Source: Paludibacteraceae bacterium
Lineage (GTDB): Bacteria > Bacteroidota > Bacteroidia > Bacteroidales > Paludibacteraceae
Reading direction: 5' to 3'
Assembly (NCBI GenBank): GCA_905235505.1
Contig: CAJOMJ010000002.1
Location: 16,484-80,483, forward strand
DNA length: 64,000 bases
Shown: positions 8,013 through 17,132 of the stretch, piece by piece
Layout: each line of letters opens with the position of its first letter
Numbering within the stretch: position 1 is the first letter of the stretch
Notes under the pieces: model-generated
Seen by the model: only the letters and a program-made list of their open reading frames with translations
What the model was told of the DNA's origin: nothing
Databases searched by the model: none
Position numbers and translations under genes: made by a program

Positions 8013-9002
8013 ATGGCAGTAACACTTGCAGATATAAAGAAACTGCGCGACATCACCGGCGCAGGTATGATGGATGTAAAGAAAGCACTCGAAGAGGCCA
8101 ATGGTGACTTCGAGCAGGCTAAAGACTTGCTTCGTAAGCGTGGTCAGGCTATTGCTGCTAAGCGTAGCGACCGCGAGGCTTCCGAAGGTTGTGTGCTCGG
8201 TCGTGCAGAAAACGGCTTCGCTGCAATCGTCGCAGTTAAGTGCGAAACAGACTTCGTGGCTAAAAACGCTGATTTCGTTGCACTTGTCAAACTCATCCTT
8301 GATGTTGCTATGGATCGTCAGCCCGCTTCACTTGAGGCTCTCAAAAACGAGGTTGTCAATGGTCGTACCGTTGCTGAACTCGTTACCGAGCGCTCAGGTG
8401 TAACAGGCGAGAAGATGGAACTCAGCGACTATGTCTTCCTCCGCGGAGCAAAAGTAGATGCTTACAACCATCTTGGCAACAAACTCTCTTCTCTCGTAGC
8501 AGTAGCCGAGACCGAGGCTCCTCAGGAGACTGTGCATGGCATCTCCATGCAGGTCGCAGCTATGTCGCCTATCGCTGTCTCTGCTGAACTCGTGGCTCAG
8601 GAAGTAAAAGACCACGAACTCAAAGTCGCTATCGAGAAAACCAAACAGGATGAAATCAACAAGGCTGTGGAGAATGCTCTGCGTAAGGCTGGCATCAACC
8701 CCGCTCATGCTGATTCTCTTGACCACATCGAGAGCAACACTACCAAGGGCTGGCTCACTCCTGAGCAGGCTGCAACTGCTAAACAGATCCGTGAGACTGT
8801 TCCCGCAGAGGCAGAGGCTGGCATCAACCTCAAGAAAGTGGAGATGATTGCCCAGGGCCGTCTTCAGAAATTCCTCAAGGAATCCACTCTCCTCGAGCAA
8901 ATTTACGTTATGTCCGAAGACAAAGAGCTCGTGAAAGACGTTCTCAAGAAAGCCGGCATCACTGTTACCGACTTCAAGCGTGTCACTCTCAACCAGGAGT
9001 AA
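8013..9002 (+). CDS. tsf: Elongation factor Ts
   Basis: The nucleotide-exchange factor that recycles EF-Tu-GDP. The protein is 329 residues. The N-terminal UBA-like domain carries LRDITGAGMMDVKKALEEANGDFEQAKDLLRKRG, and the dimerisation core begins with the diagnostic KCETDFVAKN. It lies 62 bp after rpsB, with only a small palindromic repeat between them. Confidence 0.97.
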   Translation: MAVTLADIKKLRDITGAGMMDVKKALEEANGDFEQAKDLLRKRGQAIAAKRSDREASEGCVLGRAENGFAAIVAVKCETDFVAKNADFVALVKLILDVAMDRQPASLEALKNEVVNGRTVAELVTERSGVTGEKMELSDYVFLRGAKVDAYNHLGNKLSSLVAVAETEAPQETVHGISMQVAAMSPIAVSAELVAQEVKDHELKVAIEKTKQDEINKAVENALRKAGINPAHADSLDHIESNTTKGWLTPEQAATAKQIRETVPAEAEAGINLKKVEMIAQGRLQKFLKESTLLEQIYVMSEDKELVKDVLKKAGITVTDFKRVTLNQE

Positions 9003-9032
9003 TCAACCTCTTTGTCCAAGACAAATTCGCGT

Positions 9033-9057
9033 GTAGAGACATTTGTCTGAATGTCTC
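9033..9057 (+). repeat. Small hairpin related to the GTAGAGAC repeat
   Basis: GAGACAT at 9036-9042 pairs with ATGTCTC at 9051-9057, preceded by GTGTA. The GTAGAGAC...GTCTC layout is like the repeat at 7958 and 25921, but the inside differs. It sits just before the tsf terminator. Confidence 0.4.
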
Positions 9058-9063
9058 TCAACT

Positions 9064-9098
9064 AAAAAGCGGAATTGCATTGCAATTTCGCTTTTTTT
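9064..9098 (+). terminator. Terminator after tsf
   Basis: A 15-16-bp stem (AAAAGCGGAATTGCA with its complement, one G-T pair) with almost no loop, followed by a run of seven or more T. A strong intrinsic terminator for rpsB-tsf. Confidence 0.85.
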
Positions 9099-9099
9099 G

Positions 9100-9130
9100 T
9101 TTGCATATACAAAAAATCGTTGTATCTTTG
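9100..9130 (+). promoter_or_regulatory. Promoter of the second BACON lipoprotein
   Basis: TTTG at 9100-9103, a 19-bp spacer, TATCTTTG at 9123-9130. It lies within the longest open frame (from 9080) and therefore places the start at 9182. Confidence 0.8.
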
Positions 9131-9181
9131 CAGCGTAAAAGTCAACCTCTCAAGAAATGTCTAACCCTAAATAATATAATC

Positions 9182-10303
9182 ATGAAATCAAAACTCTATC
9201 TTGCATTGTTAATACTTGTATCATTCTGTTCTGTTGCATGTGGTACTCATCCCGAACCCGGGCAAGACGATCCTAAGGAGCAAACTGATCCGAAAACTGA
9301 TACCCCTGAAGTCAATGAAATCAAAGTAACGCCTACCCAAATAAACGCTCCGGCTGAAGGTGGAGAATATACACTCGATATAAAGAGCAACATTAAGTGG
9401 TCGGTCAGTAGCAATGTATCTTGGGTTACATGCAACCCTGGTGTCGGAAAGAACAACGATAAGGTGACGGTCACTGTGGAGAAATCTAATGTGGCTATAC
9501 AAACCTCGGCAATAATTACTATTGGCGAGTATGGTGGCAGCAGTGTTCAAAAAGTTGAAGTGGTGGTTACCCGCTCTGCTGTTGAGGGCTCTAACTTGTT
9601 CTCTGTTGCTGATACCAGAAAAGTAGTGTTCTCCCCTGGTAATCTCCAATATCAGGCATCAACCAAGACATGGCGTTTCGCTGAGCACCAATATGATATT
9701 ATAGGTGGAGACAATAAAAACATCTCCGACACTTATGATGGTTGGATTGACCTCTTCGGTTGGGGCACAGGCAATAATCCTACCTTGGCTTCCACTAATG
9801 ATGACGACTATGCCACTTTTACCGACTGGGGAGTAAACAAAATCAGTAATGGTGGTAACGAGCCTGCACAATGGAGAACTTTGACTTATGGTGAAATGAC
9901 ATACCTGTGTGAAAAGCGTACTAATGCAGACAAGTTGTATAGTCAGGCTACTGTCAATGGTGTTTGCGGTTGTGTCTTTTTGCCTGACAATTGGATACTG
10001 CCCGATGGGTTAAGTTTTACACCTGTCGCAAAGAACTGGACAACAAATACTTATTCAGTTGCAGACTGGACAATGATGGAGCAGAATGGTGCTGTCTTTC
10101 TTCCAACTGACGGATATTATCGGGTTGGTCTTGAAATGACATTAAGGGAATCTCCTTCTTCAGGCGCATATTGGTCGTCAACAGCAACCGCAACTCAACC
10201 CGGCCGGGCATGGTCTCTTACTATCAGAAATAACCTTGTCACGGTTGGCAATTCTCTCTATTCAAACGGTTATAGTGTGCGTCTTGTGAAGGAAAAAAAA
10301 TGA
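9182..10303 (+). CDS. Surface lipoprotein with one BACON domain and a lectin-like C-terminal domain
   Basis: A 373-residue predicted lipoprotein: lipobox SVAC with Cys20, then a Pro/Asp/Thr-rich linker (about 22-45), one BACON domain (about 48-135, with IKWSVSSNVSWVTCNPG), then the same C-terminal module as the protein at 2539 (VVFSPGNLQYQASTKTWRFAEHQYD, ending YWSSTATATQ...YSVRLVKEKK). The end resembles FISUMP/DUF1566-type C-type lectin folds. Compared with the protein at 2539 it has lost one BACON domain and gained a linker. It has its own promoter and no operon partner. Surface binding of glycans or host material is an inference. Confidence 0.8.
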   Translation: MKSKLYLALLILVSFCSVACGTHPEPGQDDPKEQTDPKTDTPEVNEIKVTPTQINAPAEGGEYTLDIKSNIKWSVSSNVSWVTCNPGVGKNNDKVTVTVEKSNVAIQTSAIITIGEYGGSSVQKVEVVVTRSAVEGSNLFSVADTRKVVFSPGNLQYQASTKTWRFAEHQYDIIGGDNKNISDTYDGWIDLFGWGTGNNPTLASTNDDDYATFTDWGVNKISNGGNEPAQWRTLTYGEMTYLCEKRTNADKLYSQATVNGVCGCVFLPDNWILPDGLSFTPVAKNWTTNTYSVADWTMMEQNGAVFLPTDGYYRVGLEMTLRESPSSGAYWSSTATATQPGRAWSLTIRNNLVTVGNSLYSNGYSVRLVKEKK

Positions 10304-10412
10304 AATAGGGCGGCTGCCCTGTTGGCTTTACAATACCATTATGCATAATTTCTGTATAATTCCTGCATAATTATGCATAAATCTTAAAAAAACGCACATT
10401 TCGGGTTGCTCT

Positions 10413-10443
10413 CGTCATGCTATCTCTAAGCCGAGTGTTAGCC
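10413..10443 (+). repeat. 31-nt dispersed repeat, copy 1
   Basis: Begins CGTCATGCTATCTCTAAG and ends TTAGCC. The copy at 49037-49067 has one difference in 31 bases. Both lie in gene-free, low-complexity stretches upstream of a promoter. Confidence 0.75.
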
Positions 10444-10579
10444 GACTTTTGCTTTATGCATAAATTTGCATAATCTTAACAATAGTAAACTTTCTGCTCG
10501 GCAGAATACATATCGCCCGTAACCGATAGTCTGCACTGCGCTTTTTCCCTTCTTTCTCAATACGATTTTGTTTCTTTGC

Positions 10580-10610
10580 TTGTAAAGATGGAAAATATTC
10601 ACTACCTTTG
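10580..10610 (+). promoter_or_regulatory. Promoter of the TIGR02757 gene
   Basis: TTG at 10580-10582, a 20-bp spacer, TACCTTTG at 10603-10610. It overlaps the first possible ATG at 10608, so the next in-frame ATG (10629) must be the start. Confidence 0.75.
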
Positions 10611-10628
10611 CACAATATAACAAGTCGT

Positions 10629-11363
10629 ATGACAGAGCAAGTAAAACAAATATTGTTGTACAATGCCGGTCTGTATGAAACTGCAAGTTTCATCCTCGGC
10701 GACCCGTCTTGGTTTATGCATCAGGTGTCAGGCGCAGACAATCAGGAGGCTATGGCATTTGTCGCCTCAACTCTGAGCTATGGCAACCGCAAGCAATTTA
10801 TGCCCAAGATAGAGAGTCTGCTCTCGCTTTCCAAAGGCGAAATGTATTCTTGGATTAAAGAGGGTGGGTTTATATCTGACTTTCCCGATGACGACAGCTG
10901 CTTCTATCGTCTCTATACCAATCACCGGATGTTTCGCTTCTTTGCTGCCTACCGGAGCCTGATTCTTCAATACGGTAGTCTTGGTGAATATGTAAAACTC
11001 AATGCCCATACAGGTCTCGAGGCAGTGGATTGTATATGCAAGTATTTCGCCGATAAGGGCATAAGTGTTATCATACCCAAAGACACCACCTCGCCTTGCA
11101 AACGTGTCTGCATGTTCCTCCGTTGGATGGTGCGCGATTCGTCTCCTGTCGATTTGGGTCTCTGGCGCTTCATAGACAAAAGCACTCTGATTATCCCTCT
11201 TGATACTCATGTACTCCAGCAGGCTGTTGGTCTCGGTCTGCTCAAATCCTCCACTGCTTCCATGAGTGCTGCCATTCGGCTCACCGACCAACTCAAACAA
11301 GTGTTTGCCGATGACCCTCTCAAAGGAGATTTTGCCCTGTTTGGTGAAGGAGTAGGAAGTTGA
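10629..11363 (+). CDS. TIGR02757 (DUF2400) family protein
   Basis: A 244-residue cytoplasmic protein of a family common in Bacteroidetes. The segments FILGDPSWFMHQVSGADNQE, FVASTLSYGNRKQFM, CKRVCMFLRWMVRD and IIPLDTHVLQQAVGLGLL match it. The PLDTHV element and overall layout recall helix-hairpin-helix DNA glycosylases, but the biochemical role is not known to me. The start at 10629 is chosen because the upstream ATG lies in the promoter. It stands alone upstream of the V-ATPase D-I-K genes, which have their own promoter. Confidence 0.8.
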   Translation: MTEQVKQILLYNAGLYETASFILGDPSWFMHQVSGADNQEAMAFVASTLSYGNRKQFMPKIESLLSLSKGEMYSWIKEGGFISDFPDDDSCFYRLYTNHRMFRFFAAYRSLILQYGSLGEYVKLNAHTGLEAVDCICKYFADKGISVIIPKDTTSPCKRVCMFLRWMVRDSSPVDLGLWRFIDKSTLIIPLDTHVLQQAVGLGLLKSSTASMSAAIRLTDQLKQVFADDPLKGDFALFGEGVGS

Positions 11364-11379
11364 AGATTTGAATATTTTG

Positions 11380-11411
11380 TTTGTGTGATTGAGAAAAATG
11401 TAGTAAATTTG
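11380..11411 (+). promoter_or_regulatory. Promoter of the V-ATPase D-I-K genes
   Basis: TTTG at 11380-11383, a 20-bp spacer, TAAATTTG at 11404-11411. It shows that D-I-K is transcribed as its own unit here. Confidence 0.65.
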
Positions 11412-11436
11412 CAGCCGATAAAGTACGTATTTTGAA

Positions 11437-12036
11437 ATGGCAATAACTTTTCAATATAATAAGACTTCGCTTCAGAGTCTGGAGAAGAACCTGAAGATGC
11501 GTGTCCGTGCATTGCCTACACTGAAGAATAAGGAATCTGCACTCCGTCTGGAAGTGAAGAAAGCCAAAGATGAAGTGGCAAGGTTAGACCGAGAAGTGGA
11601 AGAACGCATTGCTGCCTACGACCAGATGTTGGCTTTATGGGGAGAGTTCGACACCTCGCTCCTGCATGTTGACGATGTTCGTATGAGCATTAAGAAGATA
11701 GCAGGTGTGCGTGTACCCGTGCTTGACGAGGTGGTGTATAGCACCAAGCCTTTCAGCATCTTCTCTGCTCCCAAATGGTATGCAGACGGCTTCACACAAC
11801 TCAAGGAATTGGCACAAGTGGGTATCGAACAGGAGTTCTGCCGCCAAAAAGTCAATCTGCTTGAATATGCAAGAAAGAAAAGTACTCAGAAGGTGAACCT
11901 CTTCGAGAAGGTGCAGATACCCGGCTATGAAGACGCTATTCGCAAGATTAAACGCTTCATGGAAGATGAGGAGAACCTGAGCAAATCAAGTCAGAAGATA
12001 GTTAAATCGAAAAGAGAGAAGGAGGCAGAGGCATGA
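11437..12036 (+). CDS. ntpD: V-type ATP synthase subunit D
   Basis: The central-stalk rotor subunit that links the A3B3 head to the membrane rotor of a V/A-type ATPase. The protein is 199 residues, mostly two long helices: an N-terminal coiled coil (about 1-75, KTSLQSLEKNLKMRVRALPTLKNKE) and a C-terminal one, separated by a short globular part with KKIAGVRVPVLDEVVY. It overlaps the subunit I gene by 4 bp (ATGA), indicating translational coupling. In Bacteroidetes the usual order is E-DUF2764-A-B-D-I-K; E, A and B are missing immediately upstream. Confidence 0.92.
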   Translation: MAITFQYNKTSLQSLEKNLKMRVRALPTLKNKESALRLEVKKAKDEVARLDREVEERIAAYDQMLALWGEFDTSLLHVDDVRMSIKKIAGVRVPVLDEVVYSTKPFSIFSAPKWYADGFTQLKELAQVGIEQEFCRQKVNLLEYARKKSTQKVNLFEKVQIPGYEDAIRKIKRFMEDEENLSKSSQKIVKSKREKEAEA

Positions 12037-13871
12037 TTGAGAAAATGAAGAAATACACCTTCCTTGTGTTTCATCGCGACTACGGACATTTCCTTGAGCA
12101 ACTTAGGGAAGCAGGTGTCTTGCATGTGGCACAAAAAGCGGAAGGTATTGCTGACAATCAGCAACTGCAACAGCAGATTGTCACTGACGAACTCATAAGA
12201 AAGACTATTGCCTCGGCTTCTGCCTATCTCCCTCAAGGCGCTACTCCCGTTGATACAGGTGAAGTGCTGACTGATGTCAAGACGCTCTCCGAACAACTCC
12301 TTGCTCTCGAGCAGGACAAACGCAAGTTGGAGCAAGACCTCCTGACTTTGCAACGCGAAGAACAACGTATGCAAGTGTGGGGCACTTTCTCTACAGATAA
12401 ACTGCAAGCATTGGCTCAAGAGGGCTATCTGCTTCAGTATTTCGTTTGTCCCAAAGCAAAGTATGACTCCGAGTGGGAAACACTCTATAATGCTTTTGTA
12501 GTATCGGAAGATAAGACTACTGTCTATTTCGTTACTGTCAATCATACCAACGAAGCCTTTGCATTGCCCGATGTAGAGGAGATTACGCTCAATGCTCATG
12601 ACTCTAAGCAGTTGGCTGCAGATGCAGACGCTGTACGTGGTCTCATAGCCAACAAACAGGCACAACTCGAGGCATGGGCAGTTGCTCATCTCGGAGAACT
12701 CCGTGAAGCAGAGAAGCAGTCTCAACTCAATATCGACTGGACCCGCGTCAACCTCTCCACTTCATCTCTTGCTGACGACAAACTTTGTCTGCTTGAGGGT
12801 TTCTGCCCTGTTGCGCAATCAGAAGAGTTGAATGCTATGCTTGACAGCGAACACATATATTATAATGTAGAGGAACCCACAGAAGAGGATGACACTCCCG
12901 TCAAGTTGCATAACAACTGGTTTACAAAGATGTTCGAGTGTCTCACCGGTATGTATGGTTGGCCTGTCTATGGAGAGTTCGACCCCACACCTATCCTCGG
13001 ACCTTTCTTCCTGCTGTTCTTCGCCATGTGTATGGGCGATGCCGGATACGGTATTCTGCTCGTTATCTTTGGAATACTCACAACAAAGAATATACTTAAA
13101 ACAGATATGTTCGAGGGTCTTGGCCCGTTGATAACCACTCTCGGTATAGGCACTATTATCATTGGCTTCTTCCTCGGAACATTCTTTGGTATAGACCTTT
13201 ATGCAGCCACATGGGTGCCTGAGAGCCTTAAGTCAGTGATGATAAAAGGCGAGGTGGCAGGCTATGATATTCAGATGGTGCTTGCTCTTGGTATAGGCGT
13301 GTTCCATATCTGTCTTGCTATGATTATCAAAGCAATATGCTATACTAAGCGTTTTGGTCTGAAGAAGAATATATCAACTTGGGCATGGCTCTTGCTCATA
13401 TTGGGTGCCTTGGTAACCGGTGTGTTTGCTTTGACAGAGGTATTCTCGCCCGATGTTACCAAGTGGGTACTGATAGTCATAGGAGCCGTCTCCGCTTTGG
13501 GAATATATGTCTTCAACACACCCGGGCGCAATCCGCTTGTCAATATAGGTGCAGGACTTTGGGATACCTACAATATGGCAACCGGTATTCTCGGTGATGT
13601 ACTCTCCTACATCCGTCTGTATGCTCTCGGTCTCGCAGGTGCTATGCTCGGAGGAGCATTCAACAGTCTTGGTATGATGGTGCTTTCCGATACTCCTAAT
13701 ATAGGTACTTGGATAGGGTGTATTCTTATTCTCCTTGCAGGGCATCTCCTCAACTTGTGTATGTCTGCCCTTGGAGCGTTTGTTCACCCTCTGCGTCTCT
13801 CGTTTGTTGAATACTTCAAGAACTCCGGATATGAAGGTAAGGGACACCTCTATAAGCCTTTCGCAAAATAA
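12033..13871 (+). CDS. ntpI: V-type ATP synthase subunit I (a-subunit)
   Basis: The membrane stator subunit forming the ion half-channels. The 612-residue protein has a cytoplasmic N-terminal half with coiled coils (about 75-115 and 205-245), then about seven membrane helices from residue 320 on. GPFFLLFFAMCMGDAGYGILL and LSYIRLYALGLAGAMLGGAFN are signature segments; the arginine in the second is the family's essential Arg facing the rotor. It overlaps ntpD by 4 bp and is followed by ntpK after 55 bp. Confidence 0.93.
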   Translation: MIEKMKKYTFLVFHRDYGHFLEQLREAGVLHVAQKAEGIADNQQLQQQIVTDELIRKTIASASAYLPQGATPVDTGEVLTDVKTLSEQLLALEQDKRKLEQDLLTLQREEQRMQVWGTFSTDKLQALAQEGYLLQYFVCPKAKYDSEWETLYNAFVVSEDKTTVYFVTVNHTNEAFALPDVEEITLNAHDSKQLAADADAVRGLIANKQAQLEAWAVAHLGELREAEKQSQLNIDWTRVNLSTSSLADDKLCLLEGFCPVAQSEELNAMLDSEHIYYNVEEPTEEDDTPVKLHNNWFTKMFECLTGMYGWPVYGEFDPTPILGPFFLLFFAMCMGDAGYGILLVIFGILTTKNILKTDMFEGLGPLITTLGIGTIIIGFFLGTFFGIDLYAATWVPESLKSVMIKGEVAGYDIQMVLALGIGVFHICLAMIIKAICYTKRFGLKKNISTWAWLLLILGALVTGVFALTEVFSPDVTKWVLIVIGAVSALGIYVFNTPGRNPLVNIGAGLWDTYNMATGILGDVLSYIRLYALGLAGAMLGGAFNSLGMMVLSDTPNIGTWIGCILILLAGHLLNLCMSALGAFVHPLRLSFVEYFKNSGYEGKGHLYKPFAK

Positions 13872-13920
13872 GGTGGTAGTACAATAAAGGAAATAAATTA
13901 GTAATAACATAATAAAATAA

Positions 13921-14346
<426 letters not shown>

Positions 14347-14377
14347 TTACAGCAAGCAGAATCAGGAAAAAGAGACT

Positions 14378-14421
14378 AAGAATTAAGAATTGCCTTCGTG
14401 GTGACTCTTAATTCTTTTTTT
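14378..14421 (+). terminator. Terminator after V-ATPase D-I-K
   Basis: An 11-bp stem (AAGAATTAAGA at 14378-14388 with TCTTAATTCTT at 14406-14416) followed by a T run. The loop is 17 nt. Confidence 0.75.
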
Positions 14422-14549
14422 GAAGACAAATGACCGCTACGCTGAAAGACAAGAAGAAACTTAGATACTTAAGTAACTCGAAACATGAAACTCTTACAGT
14501 GTCACACTTCTAAACTAAACATACTTTTCATACTTCCCAAACTCAACTT

Positions 14550-16949
14550 ATGAACACCACAGTATCAGAAGGCCTGAAAGGATGGACCAAACTCGTAATT
14601 GTAGGCGACGTTACAGCATGCGATCCGGGAATTAACAATACCTCTTCTTACAAAGGTGAGGCACTATGCCATGAGCTTGTGCTCGGGCAGGATTTGCGTC
14701 AGTTGATAACAAGCGAATGCTGGGCGTCGGAAATAAGCCGTAGTTTCAGTTCTCTGAAAATCATAGATATAACTGCCGATGGTGCTGTGCTTGAGTATGG
14801 AGGGGAGGAGATAGGAGTATTGGTTGGTTCAACCAAGAAGATTGACAACGTAGGTCTGAGTTATGCTTATGCCACATTGTACGTAAGCATTATAAAAGAT
14901 GAAAACACGGATACCATCAACTCACGTTGGATTGTTTCTACGCGTAAAGAATATGAAGAGATTGTCGCCGATGCCCAAGCCGGCAATGCCGATGCTATGA
15001 ACCATTGGGCATACATACTTTACTACGGCATACCGCGTCTTAATATAACGAGAGACAAACAGCGTGCAAATCAACTATGGAAAGATGCCGCCGACAAGGG
15101 CAATGCTTTTGCACAATACTGTTTCGGAGTAAGCCTTTTCAACGGTGATGTCGGTGTGGAGAAGGACAAAAAGCAAGCTTTCGAGTTGTACAGGAAAGCG
15201 GCAAAGCAAGGCAATATTTTCGCTGTTAACAAGTTAGGCGATATCTACTATACGGGTCTTGAGGGTGTGGTTGAACAAGACTTTGAGAAAGCCTTTGATT
15301 ACTATATGCAGGCTGCGAAAGAGGAAAAGCAGGATGCTGTTGCCATGGTTGGTATGATGTATTACGACGGACAAGGCACAGTGCAGGACTACGGGAAGGC
15401 CTTCCATTATCTTGACGAGACAGCATATTCTGACAACCATTGGGCATCGCAATGGTCGTGCTTCTACCTTGGCCGTATGTATCAGAATGGATTCGGCGTA
15501 GAGAAGGATGAGAAGAAAGCCTTGGGTTACTTTGAGTATGCAGCCGAACAAGGATTGGCTGCCGCTATGGTTGAAGTGGGATATATGTACTGTATGGGGT
15601 ATGGATGCGTACAAGACTTAGACAAGGCAGTCAGTTGGTTCAAGAAAGGCACAGAGGCAGGAGATGCCAACGCTGCATATTATCTTGCCATCTATTACGA
15701 AGACCCCCAATATGGCAATGACCCTGAGAAAGCCGACTTTTATCAGCAGAAGGCGGCAGACATGGGAAATGAGGATGCTGAGCGTGAGATAGCACTCGGT
15801 CTTCGTCCGGGCGGAAACCAGACAGAAAAAGAAGTGGAGGAAGACATGCAAGCAGGCGAAGACTATGAGGCACTGCTTGACTCCTCTATGTCCAACCCGA
15901 CAGAACATGCCCGCGTTATATGGCGCGGAGTAAAGCACGGCAACTTGGAGTGCATGCGCCGTTATCTGTATGTGGCATACAACTGTCAGGCGGATGACGA
16001 AATATCAATTGTGGCAGGGTGGCTTGCAGAGGAAGGCGACGAGAGAGCCAAACTGTATCAGCAGTTCAAGAAGAATGTGCTTGATGCTAACCCTCTTTCG
16101 TTATATTGCATGGCTTTCTTCGACAAGGAGGGCTCGCCTTATGCACCAATCTACGGCGATATGATATACACTCTTTGTCGTCTGCATGCCAACGGAGTAG
16201 GGTTCTTTGAAAATGACGAGCCTTCAGAAGACGTCAACACAGACACTCCTGATGCTGAAGATGTAAAGTATTGGTACAGTATGTACAACCGTAGCGACTG
16301 TTCGTCCAACCAAATCGGCATATACAGAGATGCGCTGCCTTATGCACTTGGAGGAAATGCTGATGCCGAGTTTATAGTCGGCAGTTTGTTGCTGCATGGC
16401 ATTAAAACCAAATATTCCTCACCTGATACAGTATATCTTGAACCTGACAAACAGAAAGCGAAAGAGTGGCTTGAGAAGGCGGCTGCAAAGGGAATAAACA
16501 AGGCATACCGCGAACTGCCATATACCTGTGAATACAAGTCGGATGAATGGCTTGAGTACGTGCGCATAGGTGCCGAGGCAGGTGAGCCTGAGAATTTGGA
16601 ACTATGGCAACAGTGGCTCCTTGAACACGATGATGCACAAGAGGCTGCCAAGCAGTGCCTTAAGCGGGTGGAGCAGGGCAGTCGTGAGGCAATGCTCAAG
16701 ATGGCAGATTACTATCTGAAAGGATATGGAGTTAAAACGAATCCCGAGGAGGCATTCCGCCTTGTGGATTATGTGTATCACCACTCATCCGTTTCGCCTT
16801 ACAGCAGTGTTCACGAAGATGCAGCCGAGCTGCTTCAGAAGTTCTATGAAGAAGGTATCGGTGTCGCGAAGGACCCAGACAAGGCATGGGAGATATATAC
16901 CACACTCAAAAGTGATATGGACGACCTTGAAGATAGTCTGTCAAGATAA
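14550..16949 (+). CDS. Large Sel1-repeat (TPR-like) protein
   Basis: A 799-residue protein built largely of Sel1-type repeats, which form superhelical scaffolds for protein contacts. No signal peptide is seen, so it is probably cytoplasmic. The first 130 residues form a separate domain I do not recognise. Repeats start near residue 145 (AQAGNADAMNHWAYILYYG) and continue with units of about 36 residues such as AADKGNAFAQYCFGVSLFNGDVGVEKDKKQA, up to about 410; a second block covers about 600-790. The middle part is degenerate. No Bacteroidetes promoter is visible in its 130-nt leader, and no neighbour suggests its partner. Confidence 0.85.
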   Translation: MNTTVSEGLKGWTKLVIVGDVTACDPGINNTSSYKGEALCHELVLGQDLRQLITSECWASEISRSFSSLKIIDITADGAVLEYGGEEIGVLVGSTKKIDNVGLSYAYATLYVSIIKDENTDTINSRWIVSTRKEYEEIVADAQAGNADAMNHWAYILYYGIPRLNITRDKQRANQLWKDAADKGNAFAQYCFGVSLFNGDVGVEKDKKQAFELYRKAAKQGNIFAVNKLGDIYYTGLEGVVEQDFEKAFDYYMQAAKEEKQDAVAMVGMMYYDGQGTVQDYGKAFHYLDETAYSDNHWASQWSCFYLGRMYQNGFGVEKDEKKALGYFEYAAEQGLAAAMVEVGYMYCMGYGCVQDLDKAVSWFKKGTEAGDANAAYYLAIYYEDPQYGNDPEKADFYQQKAADMGNEDAEREIALGLRPGGNQTEKEVEEDMQAGEDYEALLDSSMSNPTEHARVIWRGVKHGNLECMRRYLYVAYNCQADDEISIVAGWLAEEGDERAKLYQQFKKNVLDANPLSLYCMAFFDKEGSPYAPIYGDMIYTLCRLHANGVGFFENDEPSEDVNTDTPDAEDVKYWYSMYNRSDCSSNQIGIYRDALPYALGGNADAEFIVGSLLLHGIKTKYSSPDTVYLEPDKQKAKEWLEKAAAKGINKAYRELPYTCEYKSDEWLEYVRIGAEAGEPENLELWQQWLLEHDDAQEAAKQCLKRVEQGSREAMLKMADYYLKGYGVKTNPEEAFRLVDYVYHHSSVSPYSSVHEDAAELLQKFYEEGIGVAKDPDKAWEIYTTLKSDMDDLEDSLSR

Positions 16950-16981
16950 TATGCGGAAAATGCCGTGAATAATATTAGATA

Positions 16982-17012
16982 TTGCCGTATTAAATAATTT
17001 TTTGTACCTTTG
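16982..17012 (+). promoter_or_regulatory. Promoter of fabD-aspS
   Basis: TTG at 16982-16984, a 20-bp spacer, TACCTTTG at 17005-17012, about 120 bp before fabD. Confidence 0.75.
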
Positions 17013-17050
17013 CAGTCCCCAAAATGAAGTGTTCAAGTCACGCACAACTC

Positions 17051-17130
17051 TAAACCATTCTAAACAACTCTAAACCATTCTAAACAACTCTAAACCATTC
17101 TAAACAATTCTAAACAACACTAAACAACAT
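17051..17130 (+). repeat. 20-bp tandem repeat in the fabD leader
   Basis: Four units of 20 bp (first units TAAACCATTCTAAACAACTC), each made of two related 10-mers TAAACMAYTC; the last unit is degenerate. There is no G on the plus strand throughout, so the leader RNA would be unstructured. It ends 2 bp before the fabD start codon. Confidence 0.85.
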
Positions 17131-17132
17131 AA

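Larger units (their letters stand above)
10304..10628. other. Non-coding gap with ATGCAT palindromes and a dispersed repeat
   Basis: No credible gene. The AT-rich part repeats TGCATAA several times, including the perfect palindrome TGCATAATTATGCA near 10369-10382 and TTATGCATAA near 10455. A 31-nt segment at 10413-10443 recurs at 49037-49067. The promoter of the next gene lies at the end. Confidence 0.5.

Noticed and set aside
17051-17130. 20-bp tandem repeat as a CRISPR array
   Set aside because: The units are contiguous with no unique spacers.
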